Shown here: positions 1 to 10,100 of the stretch, one piece after another
How the letters are laid out: each line of letters starts with the position of its first letter
How positions within the stretch are numbered: the first letter of the stretch is position 1
Assembly: GCA_002428735.1 (NCBI GenBank)
Contig: DIXO01000020.1
Span: forward strand, 1 to 64,000
Direction: 5' to 3'
Length of the DNA: 64,000 nt
DNA from: Syntrophaceae bacterium UBA6078
GTDB taxonomy: Bacteria; Desulfobacterota; Syntrophia; Syntrophales; UBA2210
The notes under the pieces: model-generated
Told to the model about the DNA's origin: nothing
The model's input: the letters and a program-made list of their open reading frames with translations, nothing else
Databases searched by the model: none
Translations under genes and position numbers: made by a program

Positions 1-83
1 AAAAGTTGGTGGTGGATTACGGAATGTTTCTTGGATTGACCTTGATTTTTAAATCTGCTAAACGGGGCGAATCGGAAGGGTGA
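1..83 (+). other. possible 3' end of an upstream gene
   Basis: One + frame is open from the window edge to a TGA at 81-83. It gives a short hydrophobic stretch (VVDYGMFLGLTLIF) followed by a basic tail, as at the end of a membrane protein. A second frame is open to a TAA at 50-52, so the choice is not secure. The family is not recognisable from about 26 residues. Confidence 0.25.
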
Positions 84-126
84 ACGGCCGATTTCCGCCA
101 GTTATCATCTTTTGAAGGGATGAGCC

Positions 127-780
127 ATGATTGATCTGCATACACATTCCATCTTCAGTGACGGCGAGCTGATCCCGTCGGAGCTCGTGCAAAGGGCGGT
201 CGCCAAAGGGTACCGGGCCATCGCCATAACGGACCATGCCGACCATTCGAATCTGGATTTTATCATTCCCCGGATGGTAACGGTCTGCGCGAAGATACGG
301 GAAGTCATTTCCATACGGGCTCTCCCGGGGATAGAACTCACCCATGTCCACCCGGATCACATCGCCCCCCTCGCAAAACAGGCCCGTGCCCTGGGGGCGC
401 GGATTGTGGTCGTCCACGGGGAAACCATCGTGGAGCCGGTTATGCCGGGGACGAACCGGGCCGCCCTCCAGGCCCCTGTTGATATCCTTGCCCATCCCGG
501 ACTGCTTTCGGAGGAGGACGCGCGGATGGCCGCCGACGGCCCCGTATTTCTGGAGATATCCGCCCGGCAGGGACACAGCCTGTGTAATGGCCGCGTGGCG
601 GCGCTCGCTCGCCGATTCGGCGCGAAACTGATCCTCAATACCGATACCCATTCGCCCCGCGATCTCGTGGACCGTGATATGGCGGTCATGATCGCGAAGG
701 GGGCCGGGATGAGCGGAGAAGAAATAGAGTCCATGTTCGGAAACGCGGAGTTCCTTGTCAGAAAAGCCATGGGCACATAA
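127..780 (+). CDS. PHP-domain metal-dependent phosphoesterase
   Basis: 217-residue PHP-fold protein of the histidinol-phosphatase type. The N-terminal metal motif IDLHTHSIFSDG (residues 2-13) and the following ITDHADH motif (about residues 34-40) are the signature of the superfamily, which hydrolyses phosphoesters with two or three metal ions. A later LAHPGLLS segment and the NTDTHSPRD segment near residue 171 supply further ligands. The ATG follows AAGGGATGAGCC, so the start looks right. It begins a tightly spaced run of + strand genes, 17 bases before the LpxH-like gene. The substrate cannot be told: stand-alone PHP proteins include histidinol-phosphatases, nucleotidases and uncharacterised enzymes, and no other his gene is nearby. 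Confidence 0.8.
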   Translation: MIDLHTHSIFSDGELIPSELVQRAVAKGYRAIAITDHADHSNLDFIIPRMVTVCAKIREVISIRALPGIELTHVHPDHIAPLAKQARALGARIVVVHGETIVEPVMPGTNRAALQAPVDILAHPGLLSEEDARMAADGPVFLEISARQGHSLCNGRVAALARRFGAKLILNTDTHSPRDLVDRDMAVMIAKGAGMSGEEIESMFGNAEFLVRKAMGT

Positions 781-797
781 AACGAGAGGCCGGGATT

Positions 798-1523
798 ATG
801 AAAGCCGTGTTTATCGCCGATGCCCATCTGGACGGCAGGGCCACTGACGGGTATCGGTACCTGCTGCGGTTCTTCGATTCCGGGTGTGACGGCGCCGATG
901 AGCTTTTTATCCTGGGAGACTTTTTCGATTTCTGGTTCGCCGGGGAAAAGGCCGTGTATCCGGGCTTTGCCCCGATTGTTGGAAGGTTGCTGGAGCTGCG
1001 TCGGGGGGGTACAAACATTTCCTTCTTTGAGGGGAATCACGATTTTTTTCTGGGCGATTATTTTGAGCCGCATGGCATACGGGTTTTCACGGAAGGTGCC
1101 GCAATCCACCTCGACGGGAAGAAACTGTTTCTTTCCCACGGCGATATGGTGGATACCGCCAACAGGAAATACCGTTCACTGCGGAAGCTGCTCAGAAGCG
1201 GGCTTTTTTACCAGACACAGAGGCATATGCCCTCTCCCGTGCTGTGGCATATCTCCCGTATGATCTCAGGGATGAGCAGACGCTGCGAAGTGCAGCAATC
1301 CGATGAACTGGACGGGCGGATTACCGCGTTTGCCGGGGAGAAAATCGAGGAGGGCGCCGACGCGGTGATCCTGGGACACTTCCATTCCCCCCGGTTCGAG
1401 CAGCGTGTCGTGGGCGGCAGGGTCAGGACCATTGCCGTGCTGGGCGACTGGATACGCCATCACACGTATCTGGCCTATGAAAACGGCCAATTTACGATGA
1501 AGAGCGGGATTCCCGCTGATTGA
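798..1523 (+). CDS. lpxH: LpxH-like UDP-2,3-diacylglucosamine diphosphatase (calcineurin-type phosphoesterase)
   Basis: 241-residue calcineurin-like metallophosphoesterase. The order of motifs is complete: FIADAHL at the N-terminus (Asp and His ligands), LGDFFDFW, EGNHDFFLGDYF, LSHGDMVD and LGHFHSPRF. Length and the GDFFDFW and FLGDYF segments match the LpxH branch, which cleaves UDP-2,3-diacylglucosamine to lipid X in lipid A synthesis at the inner membrane. E. coli LpxH has GNRD where this protein has GNHD, so it belongs to a divergent subgroup and the precise substrate is inferred. It lies between the PHP gene and agmatinase, spaced 17 and 22 bases, as in one transcription unit, though neither neighbour concerns lipid A. 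Confidence 0.68.
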   Translation: MKAVFIADAHLDGRATDGYRYLLRFFDSGCDGADELFILGDFFDFWFAGEKAVYPGFAPIVGRLLELRRGGTNISFFEGNHDFFLGDYFEPHGIRVFTEGAAIHLDGKKLFLSHGDMVDTANRKYRSLRKLLRSGLFYQTQRHMPSPVLWHISRMISGMSRRCEVQQSDELDGRITAFAGEKIEEGADAVILGHFHSPRFEQRVVGGRVRTIAVLGDWIRHHTYLAYENGQFTMKSGIPAD

Positions 1524-1545
1524 TTTTTACTGATATCCGGACAGG

Positions 1546-2415
1546 ATGGAGCAGATGATGAACTTTGGCGGAGCCGATATAGGAAACCAGCCCTTCGAAG
1601 ACGCGAAATTTGTGGTGATCCCCGTTCCCTACGATCTGACATCCACCTATCAGGCGGGTTCGAGAAAGGGTCCCGCGGCCATTCTGGATGCGTCGGCCAA
1701 CATGGAGCTGTACGATGAGGAACTGGGCGTGGAGACCTATCTGGTGGGTATTCACACCATGGCGCCTCTCGAGATAGACGCCCGCGGCCCGGAGGTGATG
1801 GCGCGGACCGTGCGCGGGGAGGTCGCGCGGGTGCTGTCCGCCGAAAAGATTCCCGTCGTCCTGGGGGGGGAACACAGCGTGAGCATCGGCGCGGTTCAGG
1901 CAGCCAGGGAGATGTATCCATCCCTGTCGGTGCTCCAGTTGGATGCGCACGCGGACCTGAGGGATTCATACCAGAATGCTTCCTTCAGCCACGCCTCCGT
2001 GGGGAGGCGGATATTCGAAATCTGCCCCCTGGTGCAGGTCGGGATCAGGAGCATGAGCCGGGAGGAGGCCCGTTTCATCGAAGAGAAGAAGGTCAGAACA
2101 TATCCTCCTGATTTTATAAACAATTATGAAACCCAGGTAAAAAAGATTTGCGAGAATCTTTCGAAAGATATATACGTCACCTGCGATCTTGATGTTCTGG
2201 ATCCTTCGATCATGCCCGCCACCGGAACGCCGGAACCCGGCGGGATTCTGTGGAACGACCTGATCCGTCTGATCAGAGAGGTTTCAGAGCATTGCACGAT
2301 CCGCGGGTTTGATATCGTCGAGCTGTGCCCGATCCCCGGAATGGTTGCCCCCGATTTTACGGCGGCAAAGCTTGTCTACCGCATCATGGGGTATATCAAT
2401 CGGATCAATCCATAG
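1546..2415 (+). CDS. speB: agmatinase (ureohydrolase family)
   Basis: 289-residue ureohydrolase that would convert agmatine to putrescine and urea in the cytosol. The binuclear Mn signature is complete: GGEHSVS, LDAHADLRD, then TCDLDVLDPS and the ATGTPEPGG segment. Pairing with the arginine decarboxylase just downstream (35 bases) favours agmatinase over arginase, formiminoglutamase or guanidinobutyrase. Three in-frame ATGs occur at 1546, 1555 and 1558. The GGAG at 1548-1551 is best placed for the ATG at 1558, so the true N-terminus may be four residues shorter than given. Confidence 0.85.
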   Translation: MEQMMNFGGADIGNQPFEDAKFVVIPVPYDLTSTYQAGSRKGPAAILDASANMELYDEELGVETYLVGIHTMAPLEIDARGPEVMARTVRGEVARVLSAEKIPVVLGGEHSVSIGAVQAAREMYPSLSVLQLDAHADLRDSYQNASFSHASVGRRIFEICPLVQVGIRSMSREEARFIEEKKVRTYPPDFINNYETQVKKICENLSKDIYVTCDLDVLDPSIMPATGTPEPGGILWNDLIRLIREVSEHCTIRGFDIVELCPIPGMVAPDFTAAKLVYRIMGYINRINP

Positions 2416-2450
2416 AACGGCGCCATTCTTTACAGTAAGGAGACATACCA

Positions 2451-2999
2451 TTGGGCAATCAAGTACCGAGAAAAATCTTTTTTACCAAGGGAGTCGGTTC
2501 CCATAAGAAGGAACTTCATTCCTTCGAGCTGGCTCTGCGCGATGCCGGAATAGAGAAATGCAATCTCGTCATGGTTTCAAGCATCTTTCCGCCGGGCTGT
2601 AAGGTAATATCCCGTGAAAAGGGGCTCAAAGAACTGCAGCCGGGCGATATAACCTACTGCGTGATGAGCCGTAATTGCAGCAGCGAGCCGAGGAGACTGA
2701 TAGCGGCGTCCGTGGGATGCGCCATCCCGGCCGATAAAAACGCATACGGTTATATCAGCGAGCACCACGCCTTCGGCAAGACATCGGTGGAGACGGGGGA
2801 TTACGCGGAAGACCTCGCGGCGGCCATGCTTGCCTCGACGCTGGGCATCGATTTCGATGTGGACGCGAGTTGGGACGAAAAGGAAGAGATCTTCAAGATC
2901 AGCGGAAAGATCGTCCGGACAAGAAACGTCACGCAATCTGCAATAGTGAAGAACGACGGGTATACCTCGGTCCTGGCGGCGGCTGTATTTGTGTTTTAG
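2451..2999 (+). CDS. pdaD: pyruvoyl-dependent arginine decarboxylase proenzyme
   Basis: 182-residue proenzyme of the PvlArgDC family, which decarboxylates arginine to agmatine. Residues 39-50 read LVMVSSIFPPGC. In this family the chain cuts itself between the two serines, here Ser43-Ser44, and the second serine becomes the pyruvoyl group. The start is TTG at 2451, preceded at good spacing by TAAGGAG (2436-2442); no ATG fits the family N-terminus. With agmatinase upstream it forms a complete two-step route from arginine to putrescine. A histidine decarboxylase role is much less likely given that neighbour. Confidence 0.87.
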   Translation: MGNQVPRKIFFTKGVGSHKKELHSFELALRDAGIEKCNLVMVSSIFPPGCKVISREKGLKELQPGDITYCVMSRNCSSEPRRLIAASVGCAIPADKNAYGYISEHHAFGKTSVETGDYAEDLAAAMLASTLGIDFDVDASWDEKEEIFKISGKIVRTRNVTQSAIVKNDGYTSVLAAAVFVF

Positions 3000-3168
3000 A
3001 AAATCCATGCAGAGGCGGAAGACAGGGTCATATCTCCCGGGGGAGCGGCATTCAAAACCGGCATCAGGACGAATTCGATCATTCGTGATGAGGCAAGAAC
3101 GGGAGCCGATCCACCGAACTTCTTGATATGTGAGTAGGTGCGCCAGTTGGGAGAGGAGGGTGACGACC

Positions 3169-5397
3169 ATGTCTCTGCACCTTCTGTGGGAATTATATTC
3201 CTATCTTCTCCTCCCCATAACCGGGTTCCTGGTATTCTCCTCTCTGGCTCTCTTTTCCATCTTCCGGGGGGAGAAAAAACCCACACACATCTACTTCACC
3301 TGCATGTGCCTCCTCGGCGCCCTGATCGATCTCGATATCGCCCTGGTGGCATTCCTCGATGATGAGGAGCTTGCCCTCAGGCTGGACCGGCTGGCCTACC
3401 TCTTTTTTGTCTTTGTCATACCGGTGTATATCGGCTTCATCCATGCCGTTCTCGGCATCACGAAGAGGCGATGGATCGAGACAGTCGCATACCTCTTCAG
3501 CGCCATCCTCCTTCCCTTTACGCAGACCCGATATTTTATCAGCGGATTGCGCGGCTTTTCCTTCGGGAAGATCGCCGAAGCGGGACCGCTCTATTACCTG
3601 TTTGCCGGGGTCGGGGCGATCGCCGCTCTCTACGGTATTGCCACCCTTGTGATGGGGATACAGCGGGCGGGAAACAACCGTGAGAAGAACCGGATAGGGT
3701 ATGTGCTGATCGGTTTCGGACTGAGCGGGTTTCTTGTCCTGCTCAACACTATTCCCATCATCGGATACGATATCTACCCCATGGGGAATTTCAATTTTAT
3801 CCCCGGCATCATCCTCGCCTTCGCCGTCCTGAAGTACGACCTCCTCGACACGGGTATCCTCCTTCGGAAGGGAAGTGCCTATCTTTTTCTCACCGGCATC
3901 CTGACCGGCGTCTACGCCCTGGCCATTTATCTGTCCAATATTCTTTTCATGGGGTACGGGGAGGGCCACCCCATCGCCATTTCCCTGGTTTTCGCTGTTC
4001 TCGTCGTTGCCCTGTTCAACCCGGCGCGCATCAGGGCGCAGGCGCTTGTGGATCGGGTATTTTTCAGGGGAAAATACGACTATCAGGAAACGCTGCGGCG
4101 AATAAGCGGGGCCATGGCATCCTTCCTCAGGGTGGAGGAGATCGTGAATTTTCTGCTTGAATCAGTCCCGTCGGCCTTGCAGACGAGCGGGATGGGCGTG
4201 GCGGTCTATCGTGAAGAGAGCGGGTCGCTGGAGGTGTATTCTGCCGGGCAGGGGCGCCCCGGACAAAGGGATTCGAGCACGGTGCAGGATGGCCGTTCCA
4301 TAGCGGCTTTCTGCGAGGAATACCGCGGAACGCTGGAACGATTTTCTGTCGGCACGATGGATATCCCCGCCAATCAGAAGGAGCCGATACGCAGCCTGTT
4401 CGATGCCACCCATGCCGCCATTGTCGTACCCATGGTCTTTCAGGGCAGGCTTATGGGGGCTATGGCCCTGGGCGATAAACGATCAGGGGAACTGTTTGTG
4501 CACGAGGATATCGAACTCCTCGAAACCATCGCCAGCCAGGGGGCGATTGCCATAGAAAACGCCCGTAATTACGAAAGACTGGAGGAAATGAACCTCAATC
4601 TGGAACAGAAGGTACGAGAGAGGACACAGGCGCTCACGACGGCGCTCGAAGAAAAAGAGCGGACCCAGCGGCAACTGATCCAGTCGGAGAGTCTCGCCTC
4701 CATCGGGCAACTGGTAGCCGGGACGGCGCATGAGCTCAATAATCCCCTTGCCAGTTCATCCAGCCTGATCCAGACATGCGCCGAAACAGTCGAAGGATGG
4801 AGCGGCGTGAACGATGCGGCGCGTGAGGAACTCGTGGAAGACTTGAGATTTTCCATCAGAGAACTCGACCGGGCAGCCGGGATCGTCCGGAGTCTCCTCG
4901 GCCTTTCGCGGCAGACACAGACCTATGTGGAGCGGGTGAACGTCAATACCCTTATAGACGACGCTCTGCGGGTCCTGCGCAACCGGTACAAGAACTCAGC
5001 CATAACCATTGAAAGGGATCTGGCGGACGATCTGCCGGCGATCGAAGGGAACTTCGCCAACCTGGGGCAGGTGGCCGTCAACATCATCAATAACGCGATC
5101 CAGGCCCAGCAGGACGGGAAGGGCACCATAACGCTGATAACGCGCCATGAGGAAGAGGCGAATATGGTCCGCGTGGAATGCCGCGATACGGGAAGGGGCA
5201 TGTCGCCCGAGGAGGCCGGGGATGCCTTCAAACCCTTTTTTACGACGAAGAGTCCGGGGGAAGGGACGGGGCTCGGGCTGTATATCGCCCATGAGATCAT
5301 TCAAAAACATGGCGGGAGCATTACCATCCAGAGTGAGCAGGGAAGAGGAACCACGGTGTCGGTGGCACTCCCCTGCCGGAGGAGGGAAGAGGGATGA
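3169..5397 (+). CDS. membrane-bound sensor histidine kinase (7TM-type N-terminus, GAF, HisKA, HATPase)
   Basis: 742-residue kinase. Residues 5 to about 290 hold roughly eight hydrophobic segments of the 7TM histidine-kinase N-terminal kind. Next come a GAF domain (about 315-470), a coiled coil (NLEQKVRERTQAL), a HisKA domain with His521 in GTAHELNNPL, and a HATPase domain with the N box NIINNAIQA, DTGRGM and GEGTGLGLYIA. The frame stays open to a GTG at 3130, but the ATG at 3169 has AGGAGGG nine bases upstream and is preferred. The stop overlaps the next start by four bases (5394-5397), so the kinase is translationally coupled to the receiver-cyclase, its likely partner. The signal sensed is unknown. 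Confidence 0.85.
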   Translation: MSLHLLWELYSYLLLPITGFLVFSSLALFSIFRGEKKPTHIYFTCMCLLGALIDLDIALVAFLDDEELALRLDRLAYLFFVFVIPVYIGFIHAVLGITKRRWIETVAYLFSAILLPFTQTRYFISGLRGFSFGKIAEAGPLYYLFAGVGAIAALYGIATLVMGIQRAGNNREKNRIGYVLIGFGLSGFLVLLNTIPIIGYDIYPMGNFNFIPGIILAFAVLKYDLLDTGILLRKGSAYLFLTGILTGVYALAIYLSNILFMGYGEGHPIAISLVFAVLVVALFNPARIRAQALVDRVFFRGKYDYQETLRRISGAMASFLRVEEIVNFLLESVPSALQTSGMGVAVYREESGSLEVYSAGQGRPGQRDSSTVQDGRSIAAFCEEYRGTLERFSVGTMDIPANQKEPIRSLFDATHAAIVVPMVFQGRLMGAMALGDKRSGELFVHEDIELLETIASQGAIAIENARNYERLEEMNLNLEQKVRERTQALTTALEEKERTQRQLIQSESLASIGQLVAGTAHELNNPLASSSSLIQTCAETVEGWSGVNDAAREELVEDLRFSIRELDRAAGIVRSLLGLSRQTQTYVERVNVNTLIDDALRVLRNRYKNSAITIERDLADDLPAIEGNFANLGQVAVNIINNAIQAQQDGKGTITLITRHEEEANMVRVECRDTGRGMSPEEAGDAFKPFFTTKSPGEGTGLGLYIAHEIIQKHGGSITIQSEQGRGTTVSVALPCRRREEG

Positions 5398-6392
5398 ACC
5401 TGTTGGTGGTTGACGATGAAGAGGGAGTGCGCCGGTCTCTGAAAAAAGCGCTCGAACGGGACGGGTACCATGTGCTTCTCGCGGAGGACGGCACCCGGGC
5501 CATCGGTATGGTCGGTGATAATCCGCACGGGATAGAGACCGTCATGTCGGACTACAAGATGCCGGGGATCGACGGGCTGGAAACCCTGATCGAGATCGGA
5601 AAGATCAATCCTGAGATGACGCGAATCATCCTGACCGGCTACGCCACCATGGAAAGCGCCATCGAATCGGTCAACGCGGGGATCGACGGATTCATCACGA
5701 AACCCTTCTCCAATATTGAACTGAAGGCGAAGATCAGGGAATGCACCCTCAGGAAAAGGTTGAAGCAATTCGTCTCAGAACAGGTTTTTTCCGCGATGTG
5801 GAAGGAGGGGGCCTCCCTCGGGCTGCAAAAACGGAGGGCTACCATCCTCTTCAGCGATATCCGGGGTTTTACTGCCTTGTCGGAAGAGCTGAGCGTCGAA
5901 GAGCTGTGCGAGGTCCTCAACGTGCGGTATTTTTCGCCGATGGACGCGATTATATGCAGGCATAACGGGACACTGGACAAACATGTGGGAGACAGCATCA
6001 TGGGGGTGTTCGGGGCTCCCCTGACCTTCGCGGACGACGCCCTGCGGGCGGTCATGTGCGCCGCCGGGATGATGGAAGAGATCGAAAGGATAAACAGTAC
6101 CCTTCCCGAAACGGAGCGGAGGATTGCCATCGGAATCGGGATCAGCACCGGGGAGGTCATGGCGGGGATATTCGGGTCTTCCAGAAAAAAAGAGTACACC
6201 GTCATGGGGCCCGCCGTCAACGTCGCCGCGAGGCTCGAAGGCCTGGCTCAGGCAGGACAGATACTCGTCTGCGGCGATACCTACCGCGCGGTGGAGGGAC
6301 AGGTCCAGGCCGAGGATATGGGCCCCGTCGCCCTCAAGGGAATCGACAGAAAGATAGGCGTGTACAATATCCGGGGATTAAAAGGAGAATAG
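5394..6392 (+). CDS. response regulator with class III nucleotide cyclase output domain
   Basis: 332 residues: an N-terminal receiver domain (acidic pair Asp7-Asp8, phosphoacceptor Asp53 in VMSDYKMPG, conserved Lys in FITKPF) joined by a short helix to a class III adenylate/guanylate cyclase domain (about 140-328). The metal-binding aspartates Asp155 (FSDIRGFT) and Asp200 (HVGDSIMG) and the transition-state Asn276 and Arg280 (VNVAARLE) are all present, so the domain looks active. Residue 273 is Pro where many homologues have Asp or Thr in the purine-selecting position, so ATP or GTP preference cannot be stated. Phosphorylation by the overlapping upstream kinase probably controls cyclic nucleotide output. 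Confidence 0.86.
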   Translation: MNLLVVDDEEGVRRSLKKALERDGYHVLLAEDGTRAIGMVGDNPHGIETVMSDYKMPGIDGLETLIEIGKINPEMTRIILTGYATMESAIESVNAGIDGFITKPFSNIELKAKIRECTLRKRLKQFVSEQVFSAMWKEGASLGLQKRRATILFSDIRGFTALSEELSVEELCEVLNVRYFSPMDAIICRHNGTLDKHVGDSIMGVFGAPLTFADDALRAVMCAAGMMEEIERINSTLPETERRIAIGIGISTGEVMAGIFGSSRKKEYTVMGPAVNVAARLEGLAQAGQILVCGDTYRAVEGQVQAEDMGPVALKGIDRKIGVYNIRGLKGE

Positions 6393-6395
6393 CCC

Positions 6396-6423
6396 TTGAC
6401 ATTTCGAGCGTATTATCTTAGAA
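6396..6423 (+). promoter_or_regulatory. possible sigma-70 promoter of the tRNA-fMet gene
   Basis: A perfect -35 TTGACA (6396-6401) lies 16 bases before TTAGAA (6418-6423). The -10 is weak, but spacing and position, about 60 bases before the tRNA, are suitable. Confidence 0.35.
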
Positions 6424-6485
6424 ACAGCACCACGTTTGGCGGAGCCATCAGGTATCCGGTGAGGAAACCGCCAGAATAGACATGA

Positions 6486-6564
<79 letters not shown>

Positions 6565-6572
6565 CAATTATA

Positions 6573-6606
6573 AGGGGTTAGATTAAAATCTAGCCCCTTT
6601 TTCTTT
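6573..6606 (+). terminator. Rho-independent terminator after tRNA-fMet
   Basis: GGGGTTAGATT (6574-6584) pairs with AATCTAGCCCC through an 11-bp stem with one G:T wobble, and is followed by TTTTTTCTTT. A related but weaker hairpin follows the displaced tRNA end at 21399-21432. Confidence 0.8.
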
Positions 6607-6608
6607 AT

Positions 6609-6642
6609 CCTGAAAGCTGATTTCCAACCCTATTTCCAACCC
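6609..6642 (+). repeat. left-end direct repeats, possible integrase arm-type sites
   Basis: Two copies of TTTCCAACCC (6621-6630 and 6633-6642), 12 bases apart, preceded by CCTGAAAGCTGA. The same arrangement recurs at 6798-6830 and near the right end of the island at 21196-21215. Short phased repeats at both ends of an integrase-bearing element fit binding sites of the integrase N-terminal domain; this role is inferred. Confidence 0.5.
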
Positions 6643-6797
6643 ACCCATAACCAGTATCGCTCAGTGAAATGTAGTGGGAGCGTAATGTAGCGCGTCTTGA
6701 TTCCCTGATGTGGTCTGCGCGAGAGGCGCGCTCAAGGTGGCATTGTCGGGAAAAAAGGTAATGAAGAATACTTCCCTTCTTTAATCCCAGACTCAAG

Positions 6798-6830
6798 CCT
6801 GAAAGCTGATTTCCAACCTTTTTCCAACTG
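6798..6830 (+). repeat. second copy of the left-end direct repeats
   Basis: Bases 6798-6818 repeat 6609-6629 exactly (21 bases), ending in TTTCCAACC, and a diverged second copy TTTCCAACT follows at 6821-6829. The 11-base spacing keeps both motifs on one face of the helix, as in the first pair. Confidence 0.5.
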
Positions 6831-7188
6831 CCTTTTCAGGATTACTGAGAGCCGAACGGCCATGCCTGATCGTTGCTCCTGTGCCATCCTCGCGAGGCGT
6901 GAGCCAACATTCAGCATACCGCTGACATTGGCGGGATGATCATGCGGGGGAAGCCCAGAAACACGAAACGAGGTTGCGCAAATTACCTGAATGGATTTTC
7001 CTGAAATAATGAAAAGATTATCACCGTAGTTGCTGTTGCTTGCCAATCATTATTTATTGAAGTCGAGGATTTGAAGAAAAGTGCTTGTGTGGCAGGTTTC
7101 TTTTGGTAATGAGCAAGAGGAATCAGGGAGAAAATGAATGAGGTTGGATATGCCCTCACCGATAATTATTGCGCAGTAAGCTCCGTGA

Positions 7189-10100
7189 TCACAAACCCAT
7201 GCTTTCTGTTTTAGGCTGTTCATACGTCAGTCCAAAAACAGTATCCATCATCCAGCGCTTGAATCCCTCGTTGTCCATAAACTGTTTGAACAGCTCGGTA
7301 TCGTCCTTCATCACGGCTGTCATTACGCGTTTCAAGGCCTTGTCGTGCTCGATACGGGCATTCTGCTTGTCGGGGTTTTGCCGGGCATTCCGGTATGCGC
7401 TGTCGCCCGCCACGCGGGCCGGAATCTCTTCGGTGATGAGCCGGAGCACCCGGTCGGCGTCATCCCAGGGAATGTTGCCGAACTGATCGTTGAATGCCTT
7501 GATGATGTTTGAAAGCCGGTCCAACTCGGGTTCGGCTTTGTGGCCTCCGCCAGCCGTCGGAATCGGTTCGATCTCGGCATCTTCATCAGACAGAAGAATA
7601 TGCATCGACGATCGCTTTTCTACCCTGTAGCTTTCCATGTCAATGGCCTCGAGGATGCCTTTGGAAAGGTCCTCTTCCACCGGGGCCGGTAGCTTAGAAA
7701 CCAGGAAATTCAGAAAGATTGAATGCTTCTCCCATTCGACATTGTTGTAGGGCAGCACCGATGAGAGGAACCCGTAGGTGCGGGTGAATGCCTTGGCCTT
7801 GCCCTTAAAATCCACCTGCCCGTCCTCGTCAAGTTCGGTTTTGTAAACTGCCACGCAGAGATCCAGTATCGGGTCGAGCTGATCCCGGTCGGCGCCGCCG
7901 AGATACCGTTCCACAAAATCGTCGATCTGCTCGGGTGTGTAGACCTGGTAGCCATCGAGTGCCGTCTGCAGGTCATGCAACTTGTCAGGGTCGGTTTCCT
8001 CGGCCAGTATCGTTGTGCGGTAGTAATCGGAGAAGGCCTCTTTAATGGTATCGGTGTCGTTCATAAAATCGAGCACGAAGACGTCATGCTTCTTCGGGTG
8101 GGCGCGGTTGAGGCGCGAGAGCGTCTGCACCGCCTTGATTCCCGAGAGGATCTTGTCGACGTACATCGTGTGCAGCAAAGGCTCGTCGTAGCCGGTTTGG
8201 AACTTATCGGCACAAATCAGAAAACGGTAAGGGTCTTCCTTAATCTTATCGGCAATGTGACCGGATGGGAAACCATTCATCGAGGCTTCGCTCACCTTTG
8301 TTCCGCCGTATTCATGCTCGCCCGAAAAGGCGATGATCGCCTTGTGCGGACTCTTGCGCTCGGCCAGGTAGTCGCTGATGGCATGGTAGTACTGGATTGC
8401 CCGCTCGATGCCGCTGGTGACCACCATCGCACGCGCCTGCCCGCCAATCATGCCTCGCGCCAGCACCTGCTCGTGGAAATGGTCCACCATGATCTCGGCC
8501 TTCAGCCGGATCGCGTGCTCGTGGCCTTCGACGTAGCGGCGCAGCTTCTTTTTCGCTTTTTTGGTATCGTATTGCGGATCGTCTTCCACCGTCTTTGCGA
8601 GTCTGTAATAGCTTTCCACCGGTGTGTAGTGCTTGAGCACATCAAGGATGAAACCCTCTTGAATCGCCTGTTTCATCGTATAGCTGTGGAAGGGCAGGTG
8701 TTTGATCTTTCCGTCCGCCTGCGGAGCAGGCGCGCCGAAGATCTCGAGCGTTTTATTCTTCGGTGTAGCGGTGAAGGCAAAATAACTGGCGTTTGGCAAC
8801 AGCTTGTGCGCATCCATGAGCCGGTTGATCTTGTCCTCGAAAGTCTCGTCCTCTACCTCCGAACCCGCCTCCGAGAGTGCCTCCGCCATGGCTGCGCTCG
8901 TTTTGCCGCCCTGGCTTGAGTGTGCCTCGTCAATGATAATAGCGAAGCTGTTGCCCCGGTGACCGCTCCCCAACTCATCGAGCACGAAGGGGAAGGTCTG
9001 CACCGTAGAGATGATGATCTTCTTCCCGGATTCAAGATACTCTTTCAGCTGTTTTCTTTTCGATTTTCCTTCGCCCTCCTTGACGGCGCCTATTGTCGCC
9101 CCCACCTGGGCGTATTGTTTGATCGTGTCGCGGATCTGCTTATCGAGTATGCGCCGGTCGGTGACCACGATGATCGAGTCGAAGACCGGTTTGCCGTCTT
9201 TCCTAAGCCCGATAAACTGATGCGCCAGCCAGGCGATGGAGTTCGACTTGCCGCTCCCCGCCGAATGCTGGATCAGGTAGCGCTGACCGGCCCCCTCTGA
9301 ACCTGCGTGTGCCAGGAGCTTCCGCACCACGTCAAGCTGATGGTAGCGCGGCCAGATCTGGGTCTTCCTTTTGCGCCCCGTCTTCTCGTCTTTCGATTCG
9401 ACGATCTGGGCGTAATTCTCGAGGATGTCCGTCAGGCTCTCCCGAGTGAGGAGCCGCTTCCACAGGTAATCGGTCTTGATACCGTCGGGATTCGGCGGAT
9501 TGCCCGCGCTGTCGTTCCAGCCGAGGTTGAAGGGCAGAAACCACGACGCCTTCCCCTTCAAGTGCGTGCAGAATTTTACCTCGTGGTCGTCCACAGCGAA
9601 GTGGACCACGCAACGACCGAACTCGAAAAGTTTCTCACGCGGATTGCGATCCTTTTTGTACTGCCACACAGCGTCCTCGACGGTCTGCTTGGTGAGGCTG
9701 TTCTTCAACTCGAAAGTCGCCACCGGCAGGCCGTTGATGAAAAGTCCCAAATCGAGTGCCAGCTGCGTTTCATCGCGGCTGTAGCGCAATTGACGCGTGA
9801 CCGAAAAGCGGTTTGCTTCGAACAGCGTTTTGGCCTTCACATTACCCACTGACGGTGTGCCGTAAAAGAGATCGAGATCGTGCGCCCCATGCTTGAGACC
9901 GTGTCGCAGTATGTCGATCGTGCCGCGCCTGGTGACCTCGCCTTGCAATCGGGCGAGGAACTTGCGCCGCACCGGTCCGTCTTCATCGAGGGCGAGCGCC
10001 TCAGCCGCCTCTGGTTGTGTCTCATGGAGGAAGGCGGAGAGCTGTGCCAGGTCAACGCAGTACTCGCGGTCGTAGTCGTTCGGGTTGCCGCCGATCCAGC

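Larger units (their letters stand above)
6607..7188. other. island left-end region without a convincing gene
   Basis: Between the tRNA terminator and the end of hsdR there are the two repeat pairs described separately and short open frames (for example 6732-7046, - strand) that resemble nothing known and cross the repeats. I see no RNA gene or promoter that I can defend. Confidence 0.5.

Noticed and set aside
7975..8919. 314-codon + strand frame within hsdR
   Set aside because: hsdR on the other strand has all helicase motifs without a break.
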